Of a stretch of 64,000 bases of DNA, positions 30,199-37,619 are shown piece by piece. Within the stretch, counting starts at the first letter, position 1; each line of letters opens with the position of its first letter. A program made the position numbers and the translations under genes. Source of the DNA: Sphingomonas aerolata (GTDB lineage: Bacteria > Pseudomonadota > Alphaproteobacteria > Sphingomonadales > Sphingomonadaceae); contig NZ_PZZN01000001.1 of the NCBI RefSeq assembly GCF_003046295.1, positions 826,812 through 890,811 on the forward strand, written 5' to 3'. The notes beneath the pieces were generated by a model, which saw only the letters and a list, made by a program, of their open reading frames with translations, did no database searches and had not been told where the DNA came from.

Positions 30199-30292
30199 AT
30201 CGTCTCCTCTCGCCCGCCAAACGCACGGCACGGGAATTGCGTTGCGCCCGCCGCGGCCCCACATAGACGCGCAAGACAGAGTGGGGACCTAA

Positions 30293-31225
30293 GTGGCCGA
30301 TCCGTACAAGACCCTGGGCGTTGCCCGCGACGCGAACGAAGCCGACATCAAGAAGGCGTATCGCAAGCTCGCCAAGGAGCTTCATCCCGATCGCAACAAG
30401 GACAATCCGAAGGCATCGGAGAAGTTCAGCCAGGTCACCAACGCGTACGACCTGCTGAACGACAAGGACAAGCGCGCGCGCTTCGATCGCGGCGAGATCG
30501 ATGGCGACGGAAACCCCGCCGCGCCGTTCGGTTTCGGCGGAGGCGGCGGCGGACGTCCTCAGCCCGGCGGTGGCTTTCGCAGCGAAGGCTATGAGAGCGG
30601 CGGCCCCGACATGAGCGATATCTTCGAGGGGCTGTTCGGCGGCGCCCAGCGCGGCGGTGGCGGCGGGTTCGCGAGCGGCTTCGGCCGGCGGCCGCAGCCC
30701 AAGGGCGAAAACGTCGCCTATCGCCTGCAGGTCCCGTTCGTCGACGCGGCGACGCTCGAGCCTCAGCGCGTCACGCTCTCCGATGGCAAGACGCTCGATC
30801 TGAAACTGCCCGCAGGCGTCGAGAGTGGCACGCAGATGAAGCTCGCAGGCAAGGGCGAGCAGGGCCCGGGCGGCGCGGGCGATGCGATCCTGACCATCGA
30901 TGTCCAGCCCCACCGCTTCTTCACGCGCGACGGCGATGACGTCCGCATCGACCTGCCGATCAGCCTTGCCGAGGCGGTGCTCGGCGGATCGATCAAGGCG
31001 CCGACGGTCGAAAAGCCGGTCATGCTGACGATCCCCAAGGGCACGACCTCGGGCAAGACGCTGCGCCTCAAGGGCAAGGGCTTCCACAAGAAAACCGGTG
31101 GCCGCGGCGATCAGCTCGTCACGCTGATGATCGACATTCCGGCCGACAACAAGGCTCTTGCCGACTTCGTCGAGGGCTGGGCGAAGAGCAATACCGGGAA
31201 CCCGCGGGGGGCCATGGGCGTCTGA
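30293..31225 (+). CDS. J-domain co-chaperone, class B DnaJ / CbpA-like
   Basis: Hsp40 partner of DnaK, 310 residues. The J domain spans about 1-68 (YKTLGVARDANEADIKKAYR, HPD at 33-35). A Gly/Phe-rich linker follows (FGFGGGGGG, about 78-140), then two C-terminal substrate-binding domains (LKLPAGVESGTQMKLAGKGE, HRFFTRDGDDVRIDLPISL). There are no CxxCxGxG zinc repeats, which separates it from DnaJ proper. GTG start. The YihY gene follows after 7 bases, so they probably share a transcript. Confidence 0.92.
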   Translation: MADPYKTLGVARDANEADIKKAYRKLAKELHPDRNKDNPKASEKFSQVTNAYDLLNDKDKRARFDRGEIDGDGNPAAPFGFGGGGGGRPQPGGGFRSEGYESGGPDMSDIFEGLFGGAQRGGGGGFASGFGRRPQPKGENVAYRLQVPFVDAATLEPQRVTLSDGKTLDLKLPAGVESGTQMKLAGKGEQGPGGAGDAILTIDVQPHRFFTRDGDDVRIDLPISLAEAVLGGSIKAPTVEKPVMLTIPKGTTSGKTLRLKGKGFHKKTGGRGDQLVTLMIDIPADNKALADFVEGWAKSNTGNPRGAMGV

Positions 31226-31232
31226 ACGCCTT

Positions 31233-32198
31233 GTGAACGACAGCAATCTTACGCCCGAGGCGCGCGCCCATGATCATGGCGGCACGCGCAGGCGCCTCAA
31301 TCGCGGCATGGCGAAGGTCAAGCCGGGCAGCCATGCGTTCGAGGTCGTCAAGCGTGCCGCGGTCGGCGTGTTCAACGACGGCTTCATCCACGCGGGCAAC
31401 CTCGCCTATCTCGCGCTGATGACGGTCTTTCCGTTCTTCATCGTGGCGGCTGCTATCCTGTCGCTGTTCGGCCAGAGCACGGAGACGATCCGTGCGGTCG
31501 AATCCTTCCTCCATGTTCTACCCCCCAACGTCGCCGACCTGTTGCGCAAGCCGATCGCCGACGTGCTCGCCGCGCGCACCGGCTCGCTGCTGTGGCTCGG
31601 CGCGCTGGTCGGGCTGTGGACCGTCGGCAGCTTCGTCGAGACGATCCGCGACATCTTCCACCGCGCCTACGGGATCAAGGCGACCGCACCCTTCTGGAAA
31701 TCACGGCTTGGCTCGTCCGCAGTGATCGTTGGCTCGGTGATCATGGCACTGCTCTCCTTCCTGGTGCAGGGCATCCTGACCGCGGCCGAACAGTTCATCT
31801 ACCGCCTCGTCCCCTTTGCGCAGGACGCCGCCGGATGGGTCGGCCTGTCGCGGTTGATCCCCGCGCTACTGATGTTCGGCGCGCTCTACATGCTCTTCTA
31901 TTCCGTGACGCCGTCGCGCTATCGCTATTCGAAATGCCGCAAATGGCCCGGCGCGCTCTTCACGGCCGTCTGGTGGATCAGCGCGACCGCATTGCTGCCG
32001 ATCGTCCTGTCGAGCCTGGGTGGCTATGACCTGACCTATGGCAGCCTGGCGGGCGTCGTCATCATGCTCCTGTTTTTCTACGTCATCGGTCTGGGGCTGG
32101 TATTCGGGGCCCATTTGAACGCAGCACTGGCGGAACCCCTCGAAACAGCGCTAGAGCAATCGGCTGACGAGGTAGAGGCGAAGGCGAGAACGGCGTGA
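31233..32198 (+). CDS. YihY/virulence factor BrkB family membrane protein
   Basis: Inner-membrane protein of unknown function; the family was once mislabelled ribonuclease BN. I start at GTG 31233 (VNDSNLTPEA) to avoid overlap with the preceding gene, giving 321 residues. Six membrane segments are visible: NLAYLALMTVFPFFIVAAAI, GSLLWLGALVGLWTVGSF, VIVGSVIMALLSFLVQG, LIPALLMFGALYMLFYSV, ALFTAVWWISATALLPIV and GVVIMLLFFYVIGLGLVFGA. The stop overlaps the fabI GTG start. Confidence 0.88.
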   Translation: MNDSNLTPEARAHDHGGTRRRLNRGMAKVKPGSHAFEVVKRAAVGVFNDGFIHAGNLAYLALMTVFPFFIVAAAILSLFGQSTETIRAVESFLHVLPPNVADLLRKPIADVLAARTGSLLWLGALVGLWTVGSFVETIRDIFHRAYGIKATAPFWKSRLGSSAVIVGSVIMALLSFLVQGILTAAEQFIYRLVPFAQDAAGWVGLSRLIPALLMFGALYMLFYSVTPSRYRYSKCRKWPGALFTAVWWISATALLPIVLSSLGGYDLTYGSLAGVVIMLLFFYVIGLGLVFGAHLNAALAEPLETALEQSADEVEAKARTA

Positions 32199-32998
32199 AC
32201 GGTTTGATGGCGGGCAAGCGTGGGTTGATCATGGGGCTGGCGAACGACAAGTCGCTGGCCTGGGGGATCGCCAAGAAGCTGTCCGAGGCCGGCGCGGAGC
32301 TCGCGTTCAGCTATCAGGGCGAGACGATGGAGAAGCGCGTCCGCCCGCTCGCCGAGCAACTGGGCGTCGCACGGCTGTTCGACTGCGACGTCTCCGACAT
32401 GGGTGCGCTCGACGCGACCTTCGCCAAGCTGGCAGAGGAATGGCCGACGATCGACTTCGTCGTCCATGCGATAGGCTTTTCGGACAAGAACGAGCTGCGC
32501 GGGCGGTTCGTCGATACCAGCCTCGACAATTTCCTGATGACGATGAACATCAGCGTCTATTCGTTCGTCGCGGTCGCGCAGCGGGCGGCGAAGATGATGA
32601 ACCCGGGCGGCTCGATGCTGACGCTCAGCTATTACGGCGCCGAGAAGGTCATCCCGCATTACAACGTGATGGGCGTGGCGAAGGCCGCGCTCGAGACGAG
32701 CGTGCAGTATCTCGCGGTCGATCTCGGCCGCGACAATATCCGCGTCAACGCGATTTCGGCCGGCCCGATCAAGACGCTGGCCGCGAGCGGGATCGGCGAC
32801 TTCCGCCTGATCCTGAAGTGGAACGAGCTGAACTCGCCGCTCAAGCGCAACGTGACGATCGACGATGTCGGCGGCGCCGGGCTGTACCTGCTCAGCGACC
32901 TCGCATCGGGCGTCACGGGCGAAACCCACCATGTCGACGCCGGCTACAACGTGATCGGCATGAAAGCCGAAGACGCCCCCGACATCGCACTGGTGTAA
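32195..32998 (+). CDS. fabI: Enoyl-[acyl-carrier-protein] reductase FabI (NADH)
   Basis: Last step of each fatty-acid elongation cycle, the target of triclosan-type inhibitors. The 267 residues show GKRGLIMGLANDKSLAWGIA (NADH site of the FabI type), DCDVSDM, HAIGFSDKNELRGRF, and the catalytic YNVMGVAK (Tyr-x6-Lys, about 157-164). A GTG start overlaps the YihY stop (GTGA); an ATG four codons on is the alternative. It is followed at 3 bases by the left arm of the DUF559 element, whose hairpin could serve as its transcript end. Confidence 0.95.
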   Translation: MNGLMAGKRGLIMGLANDKSLAWGIAKKLSEAGAELAFSYQGETMEKRVRPLAEQLGVARLFDCDVSDMGALDATFAKLAEEWPTIDFVVHAIGFSDKNELRGRFVDTSLDNFLMTMNISVYSFVAVAQRAAKMMNPGGSMLTLSYYGAEKVIPHYNVMGVAKAALETSVQYLAVDLGRDNIRVNAISAGPIKTLAASGIGDFRLILKWNELNSPLKRNVTIDDVGGAGLYLLSDLASGVTGETHHVDAGYNVIGMKAEDAPDIALV

Positions 32999-33001
32999 AT
33001 A

Positions 33002-33059
33002 CCCTCTCCCCTGCGGGGAGAGGGAGGGGCCCATGCGCAGCATGGGAGGGTGAGGGCAC
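33002..33059 (+). repeat. Left arm of the DUF559 element inverted repeat
   Basis: A 58-base arm made of two hairpins: CCCTCTCCCC-TGC-GGGGAGAGGG, and CCCATGC-GCA-GCATGGG. It ends one base before the GTG of the DUF559 gene and carries its ribosome-binding site (GAGGG). Confidence 0.92.
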
Positions 33060-33060
33060 G

Positions 33061-33474
33061 GTGAGGCAGAAGGACGGCACCGAAGCACTCAACCGCGCGC
33101 GGAAGCTGCGTCGTGACGCCACCGAGGCGGAAACCCGTTTATGGCAGAAGCTCCGCAGCCGCCGCCTCGCCGACTCAAAGTTCCGCCGCCAGGTGTGGAT
33201 CGGCCCGTTCATCGCCGACTTTCTGTGCATGGACGCCATGCTCGTCGTCGAGGTAGACGGCAGCCAGCATATTGGCGACGCGGCCTATGATGCCGACAGA
33301 AGTGCCTACCTCGCGAACAAGGGATACCGTGTGATCCGTGTCTGGAACAACGACGTGATGCAGCGGATGGACGACGCGCTTGCCGCGATCCTGTCCGCGC
33401 TCACCAGCGTGCCCTCACCCTCCCATGCTGCGCATGGGCCCCTCCCTCTCCCCGTCGGGGAGAGGGCCAAGTGA
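33061..33474 (+). CDS. DUF559 domain-containing protein (Vsr/PD-(D/E)XK-like nuclease fold)
   Basis: A 137-residue predicted endonuclease of the DUF559 family, activity unproven. It reads [20 protein letters not shown], then [18 protein letters not shown], the conserved acidic FIADFLC and VVEVDGSQH (the E-x-DG-xx-H signature, about residues 61-69), and [12 protein letters not shown]. The GTG start is one base after the left repeat arm. The last ~20 residues ([15 protein letters not shown]...) are encoded by the right repeat arm. The stop overlaps the aroC GTG as GTGA. The gene is enclosed entirely by the inverted repeat. Confidence 0.88.
   Translation: MRQKDGTEALNRARKLRRDATEAETRLWQKLRSRRLADSKFRRQVWIGPFIADFLCMDAMLVVEVDGSQHIGDAAYDADRSAYLANKGYRVIRVWNNDVMQRMDDALAAILSALTSVPSPSHAAHGPLPLPVGERAK
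33409..33466 (-). repeat. Right arm of the DUF559 element inverted repeat
   Basis: Reverse complement of the left arm except for two positions in the hairpin loop (GTC instead of GCA context). It is translated as the C-terminus of the DUF559 protein. Its GGGGAGAGG sequence lies 5 bases before the aroC start and is the only ribosome-binding site candidate there. Confidence 0.92.
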
Positions 33475-34538
33475 GCGTCAACAGCTTCGGGCGGATGTTC
33501 CGCTTCACCACCTGGGGCGAGTCCCACGGACCCGCGCTCGGCGCGGTGGTCGACGGCTGCCCCCCCGGCATCCCCCTCACCGAAGCCGATATCCAGCCCT
33601 GGCTCGACAAGCGCCGCCCCGGCACCTCGCGCTTCACCACGCAGCGGCGCGAGCCCGATGCGGTGCGGATCCTCTCGGGCGTGTTCGACGGCCGCACGAC
33701 GGGCACGCCGATCAGCCTGATGATCGAGAATGTCGACCAGCGCTCGAAGGACTATTCGGACGTCGCCAAGGCCTATCGCCCTGGCCACGCCGACTATGCC
33801 TATGACGCCAAATACGGGTTTCGCGATTATCGCGGCGGCGGCCGCTCATCTGCGCGCGAGACCGCGGCGCGCGTCGCCGCCGGCGCAGTCGCGCGGCTCG
33901 TCGTGCCCCAGGTCCGCGTCCGCGCCTGGGTCGAGGCGATTGGCGGCGACGCGATCGACCCGACGAACTTCGACGACGCACAGATCGATCAGAACCCGTT
34001 CTTCTGCCCCGATGCCGAAGCGGCCTTACGATGGGAAGCGCTGGTCGACGCAGCGCGCAAGGCGGGATCGTCGCTCGGTGCGGTGATCGCGTGCGAGGCG
34101 ACCGGCGTCCCCGCGGGCTGGGGCGCGCCGCTCTATGCCAAGCTCGATGCCGAACTCGCCTCGGCCTGCATGAGCATCAACGCGGTCAAGGGGATCGAGA
34201 TCGGCGACGGGTTCGCCGCCGCCGCACTGTCGGGTGAGGCCAATGCCGACCCCATGCGACCGGGCGCAGAAGGCCCCGAATTCCTGGCCAACCATGCAGG
34301 CGGGATTGCCGGCGGGATCGCCACCGGCCAGCCGATCCGGCTGCGCGTCGCGTTCAAGCCGACCAGCTCGATCCTCACGCCCGTCGAGACGATCAGCCCG
34401 ACCGGCGAGGCCGCAACGATCGCCACCAAGGGCCGCCACGACCCCTGCGTGGGCATCCGGGGCGTGCCCGTGGTCGAGGCGATGGTCGCACTCGTCCTTG
34501 CCGATCAGGCGCTGCTCCACCGCGGCCAATGCGGCTGA
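33471..34538 (+). CDS. aroC: Chorismate synthase
   Basis: FMN-dependent last step of the shikimate pathway. The 355 residues start [19 protein letters not shown] with signature [38 protein letters not shown] text lies near 120-140, [13 protein letters not shown] near 278, and the end motif [17 protein letters not shown] near 322. The GTG start overlaps the DUF559 stop. Its ribosome-binding site belongs to the element's right arm, so insertion has reset the translation start region of an essential gene without breaking it. Confidence 0.95.
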   Translation: MSVNSFGRMFRFTTWGESHGPALGAVVDGCPPGIPLTEADIQPWLDKRRPGTSRFTTQRREPDAVRILSGVFDGRTTGTPISLMIENVDQRSKDYSDVAKAYRPGHADYAYDAKYGFRDYRGGGRSSARETAARVAAGAVARLVVPQVRVRAWVEAIGGDAIDPTNFDDAQIDQNPFFCPDAEAALRWEALVDAARKAGSSLGAVIACEATGVPAGWGAPLYAKLDAELASACMSINAVKGIEIGDGFAAAALSGEANADPMRPGAEGPEFLANHAGGIAGGIATGQPIRLRVAFKPTSSILTPVETISPTGEAATIATKGRHDPCVGIRGVPVVEAMVALVLADQALLHRGQCG

Positions 34539-34542
34539 CCCT

Positions 34543-34567
34543 GGAACATAAGTCGAACCGGAACGCT
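34543..34567 (+). promoter_or_regulatory. Possible EcfG-type promoter before the Gly/Thr-rich gene
   Basis: GGAAC (34543-34547), 16 bases, CGCT (34564-34567), one mismatch from GGAAC-N16/17-CGTT. It lies 27 bases before the ATG of the exported repeat protein. Weak on its own. Confidence 0.3.
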
Positions 34568-34594
34568 GTGTCTCCAACACGATAGGAGAGAAAC

Positions 34595-35092
34595 ATGCGT
34601 ATTCTGACCTCGATCGCAGCGGCAGCCCTGATCCTTCCGGCCGCCGCCATGGCCCAGACCACCGGCGGTACCGCAGGTGGCACTATGGGCGGCACGATGG
34701 GCGGCGGCACGACTGGTGGTACCATGGGCGGTACCATGGGTAGCGGCACCACCGGTGGCGCGATGGGCGGCATGTCCACGGGACCGACGACGCAGTCGGG
34801 CACCACGGCGACCGATTCCGCGACCCAGACCCGCACCCAGCGCGGCACCCGCGCCCGTAGCCGCACGCGCGGCACGACGGGTACGACGACCGGTACGACC
34901 ACGGGTCCCGATACGGTGACCGGCACCGGCACCACGACCGGCACGACCTCCGGTTCGATGTCGACCGGCAGCACCGGCCCGGGCACCATGGGTGGAACGA
35001 TGGGCGGCACGGCCGCAGGTGGTACCATGGGCGGCACCATGGGCGGTTCGGCAACGACCGGCGGGACCGTGGGCGGCACGCCGCCACGCTGA
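34595..35092 (+). CDS. Exported Gly/Thr/Met-rich low-complexity protein
   Basis: Not assigned to a family. The 165 residues begin with a clear Sec signal peptide (MRILTSIAAAALILPAAAMA-QT). The mature part is almost wholly Gly, Thr, Met and Ser, with repeated GGTMGG units at both ends and a central block of Thr/Arg (TRTQRGTRARSRTRGTTGTT). No cysteine or aromatic residue is present in the mature part. The ATG has GATAGGAGAG upstream, and a strong terminator follows. It is probably a disordered periplasmic or surface protein; a stress promoter is possible. Confidence 0.75.
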   Translation: MRILTSIAAAALILPAAAMAQTTGGTAGGTMGGTMGGGTTGGTMGGTMGSGTTGGAMGGMSTGPTTQSGTTATDSATQTRTQRGTRARSRTRGTTGTTTGTTTGPDTVTGTGTTTGTTSGSMSTGSTGPGTMGGTMGGTAAGGTMGGTMGGSATTGGTVGGTPPR

Positions 35093-35109
35093 GCCACACG
35101 GGCTGATCC

Positions 35110-35140
35110 AAAAAAGGCCGGGCAATCGCCCGGCCTTTTT
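35110..35140. terminator. Bidirectional Rho-independent terminator
   Basis: A6 (35110-35115), stem GGCCGGGC, loop AATC, stem GCCCGGCC, T5. It lies between the convergent repeat-protein gene and purA and serves both. Confidence 0.93.
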
Positions 35141-35159
35141 CATGTCAGCGATCGTCGCA

Positions 35160-36449
35160 TCAGTCCGAGAACGGATCCCGTACCAGGATCGTGTCCGCCC
35201 GCTCCGGGCTGGTCGAGACCAGCGCCACCGGGCAGCGGATCAGCTCCTCGATACGCCGGATATACTTGATCGCCTGCGCCGGCAGATCGGCCCAGCTGCG
35301 CGCACCGGCAGTCGTTTCCTGCCAGCCTTCCATCGTCTCGTAGATCGGCTCAACGAGGGCCTGATCGGCGGCATGCGCCGGGAAATAATCGAGCGTCTCG
35401 CCGCGCAGACGATAGCCGGTGCAGATCGACACGGTCTCGAACCCGTCGAGCACGTCGATCTTGGTCAGGGCGATCCCGGTGATGCCGCCGACCGCCGCCG
35501 ACTGGCGCACCAGCACCGCGTCGAACCAGCCGCAGCGACGCTTGCGCCCCGTCACCGTCCCGAACTCATGCCCGCGCACACCGAGCCGCTCGCCGGTCTC
35601 GTTCTCGAGCTCGGTCGGGAACGGCCCCGACCCGACCCGCGTCGTGTACGCCTTGGCGATCCCGAGCACGAACCCGACTGCACTTGGCCCGAGACCCGAA
35701 CCGCCCGCCGCAGCGCCTGCAATCGTGTTCGACGAGGTGACGAACGGATAGGTGCCGTGATCGACGTCCAGCAGCACGCCCTGCGCACCCTCGAACAGGA
35801 TCCGCTTGCCGGCCGAGCGCGCCGCGTTCAGGTCGCGCCACACGGGCTTGGCGAACGGCAGGACGAAGCCGGCAATCTCGCGCAGCTCGGCGATCAGCGC
35901 CGCACGGTCGATCGGCGGCTCGCCGAACCCGGCGCGCAGCGCGTCGTGATGCGCGGTCAGACGGTCGAGCTGCGGCCCCAGATCGTCGAGATGCGCCAGG
36001 TCGCACACGCGGATCGCACGGCGACCGACCTTGTCCTCATAGGCCGGACCGATGCCACGACGTGTCGTGCCGATCTTGCCCGCGCCGCTCGCATCCTCGC
36101 GCAGACCATCGAGATCGCGGTGGAACGGCAGGATCAGCGCGCAGGTATCGGCGATGCGCAGCGTCTCGGGCGTCGCGACGACACCCTGTGCGCCGAGCCG
36201 CGCGATCTCGTCCTTGAGCGCCCAGGGATCGAGCACCACGCCGTTGCCGATGAACGACGGCGTGCCGCGGACGATGCCCGACGGCAGCAGCGACAGCTTG
36301 TACACATTCTCGCCGACGACGAGCGTGTGGCCGGCATTGTGGCCACCCTGGAACCGCACGACCATGTCGGCCCGCTCGGCGAGCCAGTCGACGATCTTGC
36401 CCTTGCCTTCGTCGCCCCATTGCGCGCCGATGACTGCTACGTTGGCCAA
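35160..36449 (-). CDS. purA: Adenylosuccinate synthase
   Basis: GTP-dependent first step from IMP to AMP. The 429 residues start [20 protein letters not shown] (phosphate loop). [12 protein letters not shown] with the catalytic His lies near 37-48, [17 protein letters not shown] near 130, [12 protein letters not shown] near 300, and [11 protein letters not shown] near the end. The start codon is TTG with AGGAG 7 bases upstream. It is last of the serC-serA-hisZ-purA run, 30 bases after hisZ, and followed by a terminator. Confidence 0.96.
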   Translation of the reverse strand: MANVAVIGAQWGDEGKGKIVDWLAERADMVVRFQGGHNAGHTLVVGENVYKLSLLPSGIVRGTPSFIGNGVVLDPWALKDEIARLGAQGVVATPETLRIADTCALILPFHRDLDGLREDASGAGKIGTTRRGIGPAYEDKVGRRAIRVCDLAHLDDLGPQLDRLTAHHDALRAGFGEPPIDRAALIAELREIAGFVLPFAKPVWRDLNAARSAGKRILFEGAQGVLLDVDHGTYPFVTSSNTIAGAAAGGSGLGPSAVGFVLGIAKAYTTRVGSGPFPTELENETGERLGVRGHEFGTVTGRKRRCGWFDAVLVRQSAAVGGITGIALTKIDVLDGFETVSICTGYRLRGETLDYFPAHAADQALVEPIYETMEGWQETTAGARSWADLPAQAIKYIRRIEELIRCPVALVSTSPERADTILVRDPFSD

Positions 36450-36479
36450 ACTCTATCTCCTGAGAATTACCCGCAGCGC

Positions 36480-37580
36480 CTACAGCGCGCGGGGCGCATC
36501 CGCCACCCAAAGATGCGTGCAGACCTGCGCTTCGGGGGTATCGCCCGCGTCGAGCGCGGCGACCGTGACCCAGCCCTGCGCCCGCATCGCCGCACCGTCG
36601 GCCGCCGGCGTACCCAGCGGCAGGAACAGGCGGCGACGATCGACGCTGACGACCCGGTCGACCAGCGGGTCGGCAAACAGCGAGAAGCCCGTTGCCGCTT
36701 CCTCGGCACCGCTCTCATGCACCACGGTATAGGTGCCGCCACGCCCGACCTCGCGCGCGCTGCCATCCGCGAACAGCGAGAAGCCGAGCCAGGTCTGATA
36801 TTCGAACCCGTGCCGCTCGGTCGGGTCGAGCGTCAGGGCGACGCGGCCATCGAGCGCCGTGGCGATCCGCGTGAGCGCGTCGAGCCGCGACGCGAGCGCG
36901 CCCGTCGTATCGAACATCCGCAGCCGCTCCATCGCCGGTTCGAACGGCCCCGCCGCCTCGATCAGCGGCAGATAGGCGGGCGCGAGCGCGGCGACCGCGC
37001 CGGCATCCTTCGCGTCGAGCCGGTCGCGCAGCGTCGCGACCTGGTCGGGCGCAACCGGCAGCGGACCCGCCGCGAGCGTCGACACCAGATCGGGCAGCGT
37101 GAAGTCGATCGACGCGCCGCGGACCTCCGCCGCACCGAGCATGTCGACCGCGACCGCAACGACCTCCTGCGCGGCGGCGACCGAATCGAGCCCGATCAGC
37201 TCGCAGCCGATCTGCCGCGTCTCGCGCGCGGGCGCGAGCTGCGACGCGCGCAGCTTGAGCACCGAGCCGGCATAGCTCAGCCGCACCGGCCGCGGGTGAT
37301 GCCCCATCCGCGTGGCCGCGATCCGCGCGACCTGCGCGGTGATGTCGGGCCGGATCGCGAGCGTACGCTGCGACACCGGATCGACGAACCGCACCGCATC
37401 GTGCAGCCCGCCCGCCTTCAGTCGCATTTCAAGGCCGTCGGCAAATTCGGCCAGCGGCGGATCGACGCGCTCATAGCCATGCAGGCGTGCAGCCTCGAGC
37501 ACACGCGCCTCGAGCGCGGCTGCCGAATCGGCGAAGGGGGGCAGGCGGTCTCGAAAACCTTCGGGAAGCAAAGCAGTCAT
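36480..37580 (-). CDS. hisZ: ATP phosphoribosyltransferase regulatory subunit HisZ
   Basis: Class II aminoacyl-tRNA-synthetase-like protein that activates the short form of HisG in histidine synthesis; it has no synthetase activity of its own. The 366 residues begin MTALLPEGFRDRLPPFADSA. Motif-like regions are RFVDPVSQRTLAIRPDITAQ (motif 2-like), RQIGCELIGLDSVAAAQEVV, and GRGGTYTVVHE. I use the ATG six codons inside the longer frame for family agreement. HisG is not in the window. It lies between serA and purA with short gaps, so it is likely in one operon. Confidence 0.9.
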   Translation of the reverse strand: MTALLPEGFRDRLPPFADSAAALEARVLEAARLHGYERVDPPLAEFADGLEMRLKAGGLHDAVRFVDPVSQRTLAIRPDITAQVARIAATRMGHHPRPVRLSYAGSVLKLRASQLAPARETRQIGCELIGLDSVAAAQEVVAVAVDMLGAAEVRGASIDFTLPDLVSTLAAGPLPVAPDQVATLRDRLDAKDAGAVAALAPAYLPLIEAAGPFEPAMERLRMFDTTGALASRLDALTRIATALDGRVALTLDPTERHGFEYQTWLGFSLFADGSAREVGRGGTYTVVHESGAEEAATGFSLFADPLVDRVVSVDRRRLFLPLGTPAADGAAMRAQGWVTVAALDAGDTPEAQVCTHLWVADAPRAL

Positions 37581-37619
37581 GCGCGTGCCTCTAACCACTT
37601 CGCCCCCCGTTCGCGAGCC

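Larger units (their letters stand above)
33002..33466 (+). mobile_element. Inverted-repeat-bounded element carrying a DUF559 nuclease gene
   Basis: A 465-base unit inserted between fabI and aroC. Its ends are 58-base inverted repeats with 56 identities, and a single DUF559 gene fills the interior. No obvious target-site duplication is seen (flanks TAAATA and CCAAGT). The mobile nature is inferred from the structure and from gene-free hairpins of the same family at 42349-42436. Confidence 0.55.

Noticed and set aside
34670..35090. Short tandem repeats resembling a CRISPR-like array
   Set aside because: Units are irregular GGTMGG-coding repeats inside an open frame with signal peptide, with no spacers of even length and no cas genes.
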